Assembly (NCBI GenBank): GCA_030765725.1
Contig: JAVCDF010000008.1
Location: forward strand, 1 to 64,000
Reading direction: 5' to 3'
DNA from: Candidatus Chlorobium antarcticum
GTDB lineage: Bacteria; Bacteroidota; Chlorobiia; Chlorobiales; Chlorobiaceae
Length of the DNA: 64,000 nucleotides
Part shown: piece by piece, positions 25,189 to 33,835 of the stretch
How the letters are laid out: each line of letters starts with the position of its first letter
Numbering within the stretch: the first letter of the stretch is position 1
The notes under the pieces: model-generated
Database searches by the model: none
The model's input: the letters and a program-made list of their open reading frames with translations, nothing else
Told to the model about the DNA's origin: nothing
Made by a program: the position numbers and the translations under genes

Positions 25189-26330
25189 AACCCCTCCCGT
25201 TCAAGTTGGGCCGAAGCGGTGATTTTGAGCAGGACGGTAATGAGCAGCACTGCGCCTGCCCAGACCCCGCTGGTCAGAAGAATTTCCGGCAGTGCCGGGG
25301 CGTAGTCGACTGTAGCCAACCCTTCCCTAACCTGCCCTGCAAGAATAAGCGTCAGCCCACTCTGCAGCCAGACGGAAAATGCCAGGAGGGCGCCGAGCGA
25401 AGCTGCGGCAATGGATGAACGGCGCAGTGAGGGCACCAGCAAAAGCCCGATTGCTGCAGCACCGGCAAGAAGCGAAAACAAAGAGGCCGAAGCGAATGGA
25501 GAGTTGCCGTAGAGAAGGCCAAGGGCGGAGGTTTGCGCCGTCACATTGCCAAGAACAACCGTTCCGGCTTCAATCCCCGTAAGCACAAGGGAGCCGAGCC
25601 CAGCCCATGCAGCAACTGCCGCAAGCCGTTCCAGAGCTTCCTCTCCTGCCTTGAATCCGGCCAGCTGTTCGGCCGCCACCGCCATAACCAGCATGATTCC
25701 AGCTCCTGCCGCAACCCCCGACGCCATCAGGCGAGGGGCGAGAAGCGGGGAGGTCCAGAGTTCACTGCCAGGCACAACGGCCAGCATGAAGGCGGATATT
25801 ACCGGCAGGGCAAGCCCTGCGGGAATGGCAATCATAACTGCGGAACGGATCCAGGCGGGTTGCTTCACCCCTTTCTGCACTGCCCCAACCTGCGCCCAGC
25901 CAACAGCAAGGGTGAGGGCAAGGAAAAGAAGCAGCAGCGGCACCTGCCAGGAGGCCGGAGCGCCGGGCGAGGGGTTCAGGAGCAGCGTCAAAAAACGGCG
26001 TTGCATGCCAAGATCGGCGGCAATGAAAAGCAGGCTCATAGCCGAAGCGGTTGCGCCGAGAAAAGCTGCCAGAGGGGCAAGGCGGGCAAGGAATGAATAT
26101 TTCTGAAGCGTTCCGGGCACCAGCACGGCAAGAGAGGCCGCTGCAATGGAGGCAAGAAAGGGAAGCTGTGCATGGTAGAGCCCCCAGATTGCATTGTTGC
26201 CCATTCCGGTGTGGACGAACCCATCCGCGCTCTGGAGTGCGGAGGCGTAAAAGGCCCCTGCCACCATCGCGAGAAGTGCGAGGCTCCATATCCAGTAGTT
26301 GCGGTGTCCTGTGAGTGCTTGTTCAATCAT
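25185..26330 (-). CDS. dsrP: DsrP: NrfD-like membrane quinone-interacting subunit
   Basis: The product is 381 residues, almost entirely hydrophobic, with about ten membrane segments. It starts MIEQALTGHRNYWIWSLAL. The size, topology and position after dsrO identify it as DsrP, the NrfD/HybB-type subunit of the DsrMKJOP complex that exchanges electrons with the menaquinone pool. The gene overlaps dsrV by four bases and is ten bases from dsrO. NrfD-type proteins bind no obvious cofactor; no conserved heme ligands are evident. Confidence 0.88.
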   Translation of the reverse strand: MIEQALTGHRNYWIWSLALLAMVAGAFYASALQSADGFVHTGMGNNAIWGLYHAQLPFLASIAAASLAVLVPGTLQKYSFLARLAPLAAFLGATASAMSLLFIAADLGMQRRFLTLLLNPSPGAPASWQVPLLLLFLALTLAVGWAQVGAVQKGVKQPAWIRSAVMIAIPAGLALPVISAFMLAVVPGSELWTSPLLAPRLMASGVAAGAGIMLVMAVAAEQLAGFKAGEEALERLAAVAAWAGLGSLVLTGIEAGTVVLGNVTAQTSALGLLYGNSPFASASLFSLLAGAAAIGLLLVPSLRRSSIAAASLGALLAFSVWLQSGLTLILAGQVREGLATVDYAPALPEILLTSGVWAGAVLLITVLLKITASAQLEREGL

Positions 26331-26339
26331 GGCGGGTCC

Positions 26340-27098
26340 TTAAATGATATAGAAAACTGAGGGCCTCGTTCCGAGTTCCGGTTTCCGCTGAAGAGTTTGG
26401 TTGCTTTCAAGCAGCCTTCGGATTTCGGACGACGGGTTGTTGATGTTGCCAAACGAAATGGCTCCTTCGGGGCAGGCCTCCACGCATGAAGGCTTTTTAC
26501 CCCTCGCCAGACGGTCGGAACAGAAATTGCATTTTTCCACCACGCCGCGCTGACGGGTTGGATAGTCAACACTCGGGTTTTTGAGTGCCGCACGCGGGTC
26601 GCTCCAGTTGAAGCTGACCTCGCCGTAAGGGCACCCCTGCATGCAGGAGCGGCAGCCCACGCAGCGGTGATAGTCTATGGCCACAATGCCGTCCGTACGG
26701 CGGAAAATGGAGTCGGTCGGGCATGCACGGGCACACGAGGGCTCGGCACAGTGGTTGCAGAGCGCTGGCAGGGCCGCTGTTGAAGGGCAAGCGGAACCAA
26801 GCAACTCTCGCCCATCCTCCTTGTGCATCCACTCCACCGTTCCGGCAGGGCTGCTGACATCGGGGACATTGTGGGTATGGTGGCACGACTCAATGCAGAG
26901 AGTGCAGCCTTCGCGACACCGGCGCGTGTCGATAAGCATGCCCCAGCGCCGGCCGGTGTCACCCGGCTCGACTGCCCATGCAGCGGAAGTCGTGCGTTCA
27001 AATCCACCACCCGTCAGGATGCCGGAAGCCGCTCCCATTCCTGCGAGCAGGCCTATGCCCGCTTTGCGGATAAAGTCTCGTCTGTCGTTGTTCATCAT
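26340..27098 (-). CDS. dsrO: DsrO: periplasmic ferredoxin-like iron-sulfur subunit
   Basis: The product is 252 residues. It has a twin-arginine signal (NNDRRDFIRKAGIGLLAGM), so it is exported folded by the Tat system. The mature part carries four cysteine clusters for [4Fe-4S] centres: CREGCTLCIESC, CNHCAEPSCARACP, CVGCRSCMQGCP and CNFCSD...CVEACP. It belongs to the DsrMKJOP complex, passing electrons between the triheme DsrJ and membrane DsrP on the periplasmic side. It overlaps dsrJ by four bases. Confidence 0.92.
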   Translation of the reverse strand: MMNNDRRDFIRKAGIGLLAGMGAASGILTGGGFERTTSAAWAVEPGDTGRRWGMLIDTRRCREGCTLCIESCHHTHNVPDVSSPAGTVEWMHKEDGRELLGSACPSTAALPALCNHCAEPSCARACPTDSIFRRTDGIVAIDYHRCVGCRSCMQGCPYGEVSFNWSDPRAALKNPSVDYPTRQRGVVEKCNFCSDRLARGKKPSCVEACPEGAISFGNINNPSSEIRRLLESNQTLQRKPELGTRPSVFYII

Positions 27099-27472
27099 GG
27101 TGTTTCCAGTGGCGATAGATGGCAGTTCCAGCAGTTAGGGCTAACATTGGCGTAGGTGTGGCAGCCAAAACAGAAGTAACGGTTGGAGCCGTGGCATGCA
27201 AGGCAGGTGGAGAGGTTCTTCTGAAGCTTCCTCCCGTCCGCCGTTTCATGCACCGCATCGGGGCCCTCATGGGCGGCGGTGTTTTTCCAATCCTCAAGCA
27301 CCTGCATGTGATGCGTATGCATGTACTCTTTGGGGTAGACGCAGGCGCTACTGTCCACCGCAGCGGGTTGGGCCAGAGGGGCCTCACTCTCCGCTCCGGC
27401 ACGGAACGAAAAGACCAGCGTTACGAGAAGGGCGGCAAGCAGCCCGATGATTAGGAGGTTTTTCTTATGCAT
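27095..27472 (-). CDS. dsrJ: DsrJ: triheme cytochrome c
   Basis: The product is 125 residues with an N-terminal hydrophobic signal anchor (KKNLLIIGLLAALLVTLVF). Three heme c motifs are close together near the C terminus: CLACH, CFGCH and CWNCH. A separate cysteine in SSACVYPKEYMHTHHM is at the place of the cysteine that ligates one heme in characterised DsrJ. It is the periplasmic electron carrier of DsrMKJOP. The start overlaps the end of dsrK by eight bases. Confidence 0.93.
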   Translation of the reverse strand: MHKKNLLIIGLLAALLVTLVFSFRAGAESEAPLAQPAAVDSSACVYPKEYMHTHHMQVLEDWKNTAAHEGPDAVHETADGRKLQKNLSTCLACHGSNRYFCFGCHTYANVSPNCWNCHLSPLETP

Positions 27473-29114
27473 CGCCGTCCTCCCTCTCTTCGGCTATAGC
27501 CATAGGGTTCTCCCTCAAATCTTCAGTTCTGGGTGTTTCTCCCTCCATCACAAGAGCGTTGCCAACAAGCTCGTGAAGGCCGTAGACCGCAACGCCCGGG
27601 TTCCAGTAGCGCATGAGCGGAGGCAGGGTTGCCCGGTCAATGGCGCAGATGGTTATCAGTGCGTTGACCTGGTGCTGTTTTTTGACTGTTCTGACCGCGT
27701 TGGCTCTGGGGAAGCCGCCTCTCATGCGCATTTCCATGAACTCTTCGGCGTTGATGCCGCTGCCTGAGCCGCAGCAGAAGGTTTTCTCGCGGATGGTGTT
27801 CTCCGGCATTTCATTGAAGGAGTTGCAGACCGAGTTGAGAACGAAACGCGGCTCTTCGAGCATCCCCATCCCGCGCGACACATTGCATGAGTCGTGAAAG
27901 GTGGTACGGAGATGATCATTACGGCTCGGGTCGAGCTTCAGTTTTCCGTGTTTGATGAGGTCGGCTGTGAACTCGGCGATATGCACCATTTTGGTGGATG
28001 TAGCATTGGTAAACTTTGTGCCTGTAATGGGTGAAACCGGTTCCTCAAGAAAGTCGGCCGGGCCGTTCATGGTGGACATGTACTGGTGCACAACCCTCCA
28101 CATGTGGCCGCACTCGCCTCCCAGAATCCATTTCACCTTCAGCCGCTCGGCTTCATGGTACATTTTGGCATTCAGCTTCTTCATCATGTCGTTGGTGGTG
28201 AAAAGGCCGAAGTTGCCCCCCTCGGAAGCGTAGGTGCTGATGGTGTAGTCGAGCCCTATGTGATGGAAAAGTAGCAGGTAGCCCATCATGGTGTACACAC
28301 CCGGGTCGCCGAACACATCGCCCGACGGTGTGATGAAAAGTATTTCCGCCCCCTTCCGGTTGAAGGTGGGGTTCACCGTTATGCCGGTGAGCTCCTCAAT
28401 ATCGTCAACAAGCGACATAATGTTCTGCACGAAGGTGTGCGGCTCAATGCCAAGGTGGTTGCCGGTTCTGTTGCAGTTGGCTACCGGAGCAAGAATCCAG
28501 TTGTTGTTGACGCCTATCAGGTTCAGCAGTTCACGGGCAACCATAGTAATTTCTGCCGTGTCGATACCGAGTGGGCAGAACACGCTGCAGCGGCGGCACT
28601 CGGTGCACTGGTAGAAGTAGGAGTGCCACTCCTTGATAACTTCCTTTGTGAGTTTGCGTGAACCGGAAAACCCTTTGAGGATTTTTTTCACCATGGGGAA
28701 ATCGTTCCGGTAAACGGAGCGAAGCAGCTCTGCGCGAATGACTGGCATGTTCTTGGGGTCGCCGCTGCCGAGAAAGAAGTGGCACTTGTCGGCGCAGGCG
28801 CCGCAGCGCACACAGGAATCAAGATAAAGCTTGAGCGATCGGAACTTCTTTAGCCGCTCCTTGAGACCGTCGTGAATTATTTTCTCCCACCCGTCCGGTA
28901 ACTGCCAGTCCTCATCGGTGGCGGCCCACTTGCGGGGGTTGGGAAACCCGATCGCTTTGAGGGTATCGGGCTTGCCGGGAAAACACCAGTTCCCGTCATG
29001 AAAATCAACCGGCATCTCCCACCATTCCCGGTCGGCCTGAGCCCCTTTCAGAGGGGTTGGCTTCTCCAGGAACTCTCGTGCGAGCTGGGCTTTTCTGGGT
29101 GCGTATTTTGACAT
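27465..29114 (-). CDS. dsrK: DsrK: HdrD-like iron-sulfur catalytic subunit
   Basis: The product is 549 residues. Two [4Fe-4S] motifs, CVRCGACADKC (about 101-111) and CTECRRCSVFCP (about 170), are followed by two CCG-type domains with HDSCNVSRG (about 405) and FCCGSGSGINAEE (about 445). The latter resemble the noncubane cluster site of heterodisulfide reductase HdrD/HdrB. DsrK faces the cytoplasm and is thought to convert reduced DsrC and persulfide to the DsrC trisulfide. It is two bases from dsrM. Confidence 0.93.
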   Translation of the reverse strand: MSKYAPRKAQLAREFLEKPTPLKGAQADREWWEMPVDFHDGNWCFPGKPDTLKAIGFPNPRKWAATDEDWQLPDGWEKIIHDGLKERLKKFRSLKLYLDSCVRCGACADKCHFFLGSGDPKNMPVIRAELLRSVYRNDFPMVKKILKGFSGSRKLTKEVIKEWHSYFYQCTECRRCSVFCPLGIDTAEITMVARELLNLIGVNNNWILAPVANCNRTGNHLGIEPHTFVQNIMSLVDDIEELTGITVNPTFNRKGAEILFITPSGDVFGDPGVYTMMGYLLLFHHIGLDYTISTYASEGGNFGLFTTNDMMKKLNAKMYHEAERLKVKWILGGECGHMWRVVHQYMSTMNGPADFLEEPVSPITGTKFTNATSTKMVHIAEFTADLIKHGKLKLDPSRNDHLRTTFHDSCNVSRGMGMLEEPRFVLNSVCNSFNEMPENTIREKTFCCGSGSGINAEEFMEMRMRGGFPRANAVRTVKKQHQVNALITICAIDRATLPPLMRYWNPGVAVYGLHELVGNALVMEGETPRTEDLRENPMAIAEEREDGDA

Positions 29115-29116
29115 GA

Positions 29117-30112
29117 TCAGTCCTTTTCAACCGGCAACCCGGCTTTTTTCATCTTTTCACGAAACTCGTCCTCGTACTCGGCGTAGGTGCGGAACTTCCC
29201 AGGTTTGTTCCAGGGGTTCCTGTGCAGTTTCTCGCGGCTGTTGTTCGGCAGATTGCGTGTGGGGCTCAGAAAAATTGCACCCATATGCATCAGCTTGCTG
29301 AAGGGGAAATAGATGGCCAGCATTGAGACAAGAAACAGATGGACGAAGAAAAGGGCACCTATTTCACTGGGAGCTTCAAAACTGAACGACACAAGACCCA
29401 TCATGAGCGCCTTGATGGAGAGAATGTCAACCCTTTCAAGGTAGCGCATGCCCATGCCTGCCAGAACAATTCCGCCTATCAGAAAGAGCGGGAAAAAGTC
29501 TGTCTGGAGAGAGATAATGCGCAGCTTCGCATCCCGTATGCGTCGGGCAACAAGAAAGGTAAGGGCAACGAGCACAATGGCGTCGGTCATGAAAAATGCG
29601 GGGAGCGTCAGCTCCAGAAAACTGTCGGCATGCTCAATTGCATTAATGAAGGCTGGTGGCTCAATAAAGAAGAAGCGTGCATGACGGAGCCCAATGATGA
29701 GCAGCGACCAGTGAAACGCCAGGCCTCCCATCCAGAGCCATTTGCTTGAGGCATAAACCAGTTCAGGGCCGGTGTGCAGTTCGGCTTTGGTGTTGCGGAA
29801 CAGGGAACGGAAAAAGAGTACCTCTGTCAGCACCCTCATGGCTGCGCCAAAACGGGTGGATGGGCTTTCAAGGTGGTTCTGTTTAATCCAGTCGAGCGAC
29901 TTCTCCTGCCCGCAGGTGGTAACAATCGGGAAGGGAACCGGACGGCGAAGCCAGTCAAAAATGCGCCATATGAAGCCTGCAATAAAGATGAACGCGGCGG
30001 CGTAGGGAATAATGACGCCGAACAGGTACGCCATATTCAGGTAGGTGACTGCCACATAGGGAATAAGGGCAAGCAGGACCACCATGATGAGAGGCATAAA
30101 AACTTTTTTCAT
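29117..30112 (-). CDS. dsrM: DsrM: NarI-like diheme b cytochrome
   Basis: The product is 331 residues with about six membrane segments, including two at the N terminus (MKKVFMPLIMVVLLALIPY and the next) and the NarI-like part from about 125 (KWLWMGGLAFHWSLLIIGLRH, FLVSMLAIYFPFSKLMHMG) with histidines that can bind two b hemes. It anchors DsrK and links it to the quinone pool. The start overlaps the end of dsrT by four bases. Confidence 0.92.
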   Translation of the reverse strand: MKKVFMPLIMVVLLALIPYVAVTYLNMAYLFGVIIPYAAAFIFIAGFIWRIFDWLRRPVPFPIVTTCGQEKSLDWIKQNHLESPSTRFGAAMRVLTEVLFFRSLFRNTKAELHTGPELVYASSKWLWMGGLAFHWSLLIIGLRHARFFFIEPPAFINAIEHADSFLELTLPAFFMTDAIVLVALTFLVARRIRDAKLRIISLQTDFFPLFLIGGIVLAGMGMRYLERVDILSIKALMMGLVSFSFEAPSEIGALFFVHLFLVSMLAIYFPFSKLMHMGAIFLSPTRNLPNNSREKLHRNPWNKPGKFRTYAEYEDEFREKMKKAGLPVEKD

Positions 30113-30555
30113 GACTGGGTGCTCCTCAGAAGCATGTGAAGCTGGCTGCGGGTCTCTTCCACTTTCAGCTGATAGATTTTTTCACGGTTCTCCAGGAACC
30201 GGTCGAACGCCTCAAAGGTTATCGCACTGATGCGGGCTCTGAGGGCTTCGGTATCGGCCTCTTTCGGGGCTCTCTCCATAAGCAGCTCCTGCAGGAGAGG
30301 AAAAAGCGAGAGTGCAACTGACGGGCGCAACGGCTGTACCGCAAAGATGCGGGCAATGCTGTGGATGCCCTCGCCGCAGCTCTCCGGATTCCCCTCGAAA
30401 TTGTCGAGCACCATACTCATGCCGTCAAGCAACGCCTCACCTGTTGGGGTTCCGGAGGCCATTGTCTCGGGAAAAAGGGCGAGGGCGCTCTGGAGCCATC
30501 GCTCAAGAATCGCGCTCTTCCGCTCACTGATTATCTGTTGCCAGTTGCTCTTCAT
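30109..30555 (-). CDS. dsrT: DsrT: RsbRD N-terminal-domain-like protein
   Basis: The product is 148 residues, mostly helical: SNWQQIISERKSAILERWL at the start is typical of the RsbRD N-terminal domain, a globin-like or helical sensory fold found in stressosome proteins. A conserved-looking IARIFAVQPLRPSVALSLFP follows. Its position between dsrH and dsrM matches dsrT, which is seen in green sulfur bacteria and some sulfate reducers but not in most proteobacterial sulfur oxidisers. The function is not established. It overlaps dsrM by four bases, so its synthesis is coupled to that of the membrane complex. Confidence 0.85.
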   Translation of the reverse strand: MKSNWQQIISERKSAILERWLQSALALFPETMASGTPTGEALLDGMSMVLDNFEGNPESCGEGIHSIARIFAVQPLRPSVALSLFPLLQELLMERAPKEADTEALRARISAITFEAFDRFLENREKIYQLKVEETRSQLHMLLRSTQS

Positions 30556-30567
30556 GGTTCTTTCTCC

Positions 30568-30861
30568 TTAGAGCCAGCTATTGACCTGATGAGCCTCTAC
30601 AAGGTCGACGAATCCGTCGTAGCCGATTCCCTTCACTTCGGCATCAACACTGCTGATGCCACGGGCGTCAAGGTCGGGCTGCAGGGCATAGACCGGACTG
30701 GTTTTCTGCAATGCGGCAATGGCGTCACTGAACCGGTTGCCGTTCTGGACTGCGTAAACGCCGTTCTCAATGAAGAGAACCGGATCGCCCGGCTGGACGA
30801 AGCGGATGCACTCTTCCATGGCAGGGCTTTCAAACGGGGATGTATTGATTGTATGCAGCAT
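30568..30861 (-). CDS. dsrH: DsrH: subunit of the DsrEFH sulfurtransferase
   Basis: The product is 97 residues of the DsrH/TusB family: MLHTINTSPFESPAMEECIRF at the start and GDPVLFIENGVYAV in the core. DsrE, DsrF and DsrH form a cytoplasmic hexamer (E2F2H2) that passes sulfur to DsrC. The cysteine in EECIRF stands near the position of the conserved DsrH cysteine. It comes 40 bases after dsrF and 12 before dsrT. Confidence 0.9.
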   Translation of the reverse strand: MLHTINTSPFESPAMEECIRFVQPGDPVLFIENGVYAVQNGNRFSDAIAALQKTSPVYALQPDLDARGISSVDAEVKGIGYDGFVDLVEAHQVNSWL

Positions 30862-30901
30862 GATTAATCTTGATGTTCAGGGTTCCTGGGTAAAAACTGC
30901 T

Positions 30902-31270
30902 TCAGTGGTGGATGACAACATCCTGCTCCGTCATCCGGCGTCCGATTTCGGCCGAGTCAAGCAGCTCCACATCCACAAGAAGATCATCTTCAGTGAGGCC
31001 GCGTTCTTCAAGTGAAACGCGGTCGACATAGAGTTTCTCCACATCGTAGCCGTCAAGCGCCATAAAGGTTTTGGCGAACCCCTTCATGGAAATGCCGTCA
31101 GTATTCTGGTTCTTTTTCAGAGCATAGACCCCGTCGCCGATAAAGGCAACGGAAAGATCCTGCTCGTAGGCGGCCATGATGAGAATCATCTCCAGCCCTT
31201 CATAGGTGTAAATTGAACCGTGAGGCGCGCGGCGCATCACATGCATGATTTTTTTGACATTGTCGTCCAT
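30902..31270 (-). CDS. dsrF: DsrF: subunit of the DsrEFH sulfurtransferase
   Basis: The product is 122 residues of the DsrF/TusC family: KKIMHVMRRAPHGSIYTYEGLEMILIMAAYEQD, then VAFIGDGVYALKKNQ. It contains no cysteine, as expected for DsrF, whose role is structural. Five bases separate it from dsrE. Confidence 0.9.
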   Translation of the reverse strand: MDDNVKKIMHVMRRAPHGSIYTYEGLEMILIMAAYEQDLSVAFIGDGVYALKKNQNTDGISMKGFAKTFMALDGYDVEKLYVDRVSLEERGLTEDDLLVDVELLDSAEIGRRMTEQDVVIHH

Positions 31271-31275
31271 GGTGC

Positions 31276-31635
31276 TCAGTCTCCAAAGGTTAGCAGTCTG
31301 TCGTTTCTGATTGCGATGTCGGTAAGGGTGCCGAGTCCAGTGATGGAGCCCCCCTCAATCATGAGGTCGTCGGTAATGCCGCGCCGTTTCGAGGCGGCAA
31401 TGCAGGCGAGAATCTCAACGCCGTGCTCTTTTGCCATTTCGCTCCAGCGGGCCGCAATGTTGCGGTCGTCCTGGGGCGGATCGGTAAGATTGGTGGCGTT
31501 GATGACGCCGTCGTTGTAAAGAAACACGGCGTCAACCGTGTGGCCTTTTTTAATGGCCGCCTCGGCAAATTTGTAAGCCGTGTCGGCCGCCTGATGGTTG
31601 TAAGGCCCTTCCTTGAGCAGAATTCCTATTTTCAC
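31276..31635 (-). CDS. dsrE: DsrE: persulfide-carrying subunit of DsrEFH
   Basis: The start is set at a GTG at 31635, which gives (V/M)KIGILLKEGPYNHQAADT and matches the family's usual beginning; a GTG at 31689 overlapping dsrU would add 18 unconserved residues. The protein of 119 residues carries the catalytic cysteine in EILACIAASKRRGI, which receives persulfide sulfur from TusA and hands it to DsrC. It precedes dsrF by five bases. Confidence 0.9.
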   Translation of the reverse strand: MKIGILLKEGPYNHQAADTAYKFAEAAIKKGHTVDAVFLYNDGVINATNLTDPPQDDRNIAARWSEMAKEHGVEILACIAASKRRGITDDLMIEGGSITGLGTLTDIAIRNDRLLTFGD

Positions 31636-31685
31636 CTTTTCACTGTTTAGAATGGTTGCTGAAAAACCAGGGAGCGCTGTGCCCC

Positions 31686-32048
31686 TCACGCGGCCTTGTT
31701 CAGGACTGCATCATAAAGCTTCGTCCAGGTATTGGCGCTGGATGCGAAGGGGGCTTCCTGATAGCGGCAGAAATAGAGCGCTCCGATTGCCATTTCAAGA
31801 TCACCCCGTTTCAGCGCAGCGGCCGCCTTGCGTCCCGAAGCGGCGGCGTCTGCGCCGGTAAGCCGCACCTGCTTCCAGTAGTTGATGGCCTCCCTGCGAA
31901 ACAGTGCGGTACGCGGCAACGCTTCGGCCTCTTTGAGAGAGGGCACGGAAACATTGCGGCTGCCGAAAGCAATCGGCCATCCCGTTTCAGCCCAACGATC
32001 CGAGGCCTCTATGGCCTTTTCAACGCGCCCGATGAGATCTTCGTACAT
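31686..32048 (-). CDS. dsrU: DsrU: conserved dsr-cluster protein
   Basis: The product is 120 residues, helical, starting MYEDLIGRVEKAIEASDRWAET with no cofactor motif I can see; one cysteine is present (ALYFCRYQ). It lies between dsrL and dsrE, where green sulfur bacteria carry the gene called dsrU. Its function is unknown. The helical bundle look and size would suit an accessory or assembly role, which is a guess. Confidence 0.75.
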   Translation of the reverse strand: MYEDLIGRVEKAIEASDRWAETGWPIAFGSRNVSVPSLKEAEALPRTALFRREAINYWKQVRLTGADAAASGRKAAAALKRGDLEMAIGALYFCRYQEAPFASSANTWTKLYDAVLNKAA

Positions 32049-32084
32049 GGTAAACGACTCCGGTTGGTTATTGTTTCAAGAGGC

Positions 32085-33821
32085 TTAAAGGCCTTCGCCC
32101 ATGCCCATCTGTATGTACCCCGAGGGGCAGACCAGCGAGCAGAGGTGGCAACCCACACATTTCTCATAATCGGTTTCCACAACCTCTCCCTCCGGGTTGT
32201 CGCGGTACCGGATAACGGCCTCCTGCGGGCAGAACGAAACGCACTGCTTGCAGTCGAAACAGAGCCCGCAGCTCATGCAGCGCTCAGCCTCGGCCTTAAC
32301 CTCTTCGGGAGTAAGCGCCTGCAGCAGCTCCTCATGGTTGCCCACCACATTCTCAATCTCCCGGTTGACGCGCTTTGCCTGCGGTGCAGGAAGGAAGTAG
32401 AGCATATCCTGCCGCTGCGCTTTGGCAATTTCCTGGCGCGCCGGTTCGGGAAGAGCTTCGCCTCTGAGGAAAGCGTCAATCGACTCCGCTGCCTTGCGGC
32501 CATGGCCCACAGCTGTGGTGATAAGGTCAACCTTGATGGCGTCACCGCCGCCAAACACATTTTCACGGCCCGGAAGGCGGAAGTAGCGATCGACCTTCAT
32601 CCATCCGGTTCCGTTGATGACCGCTTCAAAACCACTCATATCGGCACTCTGCCCGATTGCGGCCACCACCATGTCGCCCTCTATTTCAAAGGTTTCACCG
32701 GTGGATTTGTAGCGGAGGAAGGGGATAGGCGAGTTCCATCCATCTTCGCCTTTCTCTTTTTTCTCCATTGTTGAACAGCAAAGAGCACGAACACCCTCCC
32801 CGCTTTTGAGAACCTCAACCGTTCCGCTCTGGTAGTGTACTTTCGCGCCTTCACGCACCGCGTCATCAAACTCGTTCTCAAAACATGCCATCTCTTCTCG
32901 TGGCACGGCTGACACCAGAACTGCCTGGGAGCCAAGGCGGAGGGCGAGACGGGCCACATCCATGGCCACATTGCCGTCACCTATGACAATAACTTTTTTG
33001 CCAACCGGGATGTCGTCGCCAAGCACCTCGTAGTTGCGGAGGAAGTCAATGGCGTTGGTTACTTCCTTCGTTCCCTCAAATCCGGGGACAGGCATGGAGC
33101 GGCCGACCTGAGCGCCGATTCCAACAAAAACAGCGTCAAACTCTTTTTCAAGCTGGTCAAGCGTCACATCCACCCCAACCCGAACACCCATGCGGGTTTC
33201 AATGCCGAGATCGGTAATGCGCTTGATTTCTGCCTCAAGAACTGCACGGTCAACACGGTATCCCATAATGCCGTAGAGGACCATGCCTCCAAGCTTCTGG
33301 TTCGCATCAATAATGGTGACTGCGTGCCCCTTGCGCCGCAGCTGGTAGGCTACCGACAGGCCTGCAGGGCCACCGCCGATGACGGCAACGCGCTTTCCGC
33401 TGTCGGGGCCTGCTCCGGGAAGCTTCAGACCCTCTTTGATTCCGTAGTCGCCTAGCGCCTGTTCAAGGGCGTTGATGGCAACACTCCCGTCGTGGTACTG
33501 GCGATTGCAGCCGTTCTGGCAGGGGTGCGGGCAAATTCTGCCCATAACTGCCGGAAACGGGTTCCTCTCAACAATGGTCTCCCATGCTGACTTCCAGGGG
33601 TCGTCCGATTTGTCGACCCCGTTGAGGAAGCGCTGGTAGCCGCGAATGTCCTCCCCTGCAGGGCACTCAGACGAGCAGGGCGGCACCTGGCGTACATACA
33701 CCGGACACTTGTGACTGTGATCTCCAAATGCAACAATCTTCTGCTCACCGGTCTCTTCGCTGTATGCCGGAAACTGGTAATCTGTTGCGAAATCGAGAAT
33801 TGGATTTGATTCTCCCATCAT
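32085..33821 (-). CDS. dsrL: DsrL: NAD(P)H-linked iron-sulfur flavoprotein partner of DsrAB
   Basis: The product is 578 residues related to the glutamate synthase small subunit. N-terminal cysteines (PPCSSECPAGEDIRGYQ and GRICPHPCQNGCNRQ) bind two clusters. Then come the FAD site (VIGGGPAGLSVAYQLRR, about 147) and NAD(P) site (VIVIGDGNVAMDVARL, about 275). A C-terminal ferredoxin part with CMSCGLCFDCKQC and CVGCHLCSLVC is present. DsrL accepts electrons released by DsrAB during sulfite formation and reduces NAD(P)+. It is 14 bases downstream of dsrB. Confidence 0.92.
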   Translation of the reverse strand: MMGESNPILDFATDYQFPAYSEETGEQKIVAFGDHSHKCPVYVRQVPPCSSECPAGEDIRGYQRFLNGVDKSDDPWKSAWETIVERNPFPAVMGRICPHPCQNGCNRQYHDGSVAINALEQALGDYGIKEGLKLPGAGPDSGKRVAVIGGGPAGLSVAYQLRRKGHAVTIIDANQKLGGMVLYGIMGYRVDRAVLEAEIKRITDLGIETRMGVRVGVDVTLDQLEKEFDAVFVGIGAQVGRSMPVPGFEGTKEVTNAIDFLRNYEVLGDDIPVGKKVIVIGDGNVAMDVARLALRLGSQAVLVSAVPREEMACFENEFDDAVREGAKVHYQSGTVEVLKSGEGVRALCCSTMEKKEKGEDGWNSPIPFLRYKSTGETFEIEGDMVVAAIGQSADMSGFEAVINGTGWMKVDRYFRLPGRENVFGGGDAIKVDLITTAVGHGRKAAESIDAFLRGEALPEPARQEIAKAQRQDMLYFLPAPQAKRVNREIENVVGNHEELLQALTPEEVKAEAERCMSCGLCFDCKQCVSFCPQEAVIRYRDNPEGEVVETDYEKCVGCHLCSLVCPSGYIQMGMGEGL

Positions 33822-33835
33822 GGTATCTCCTTTGG

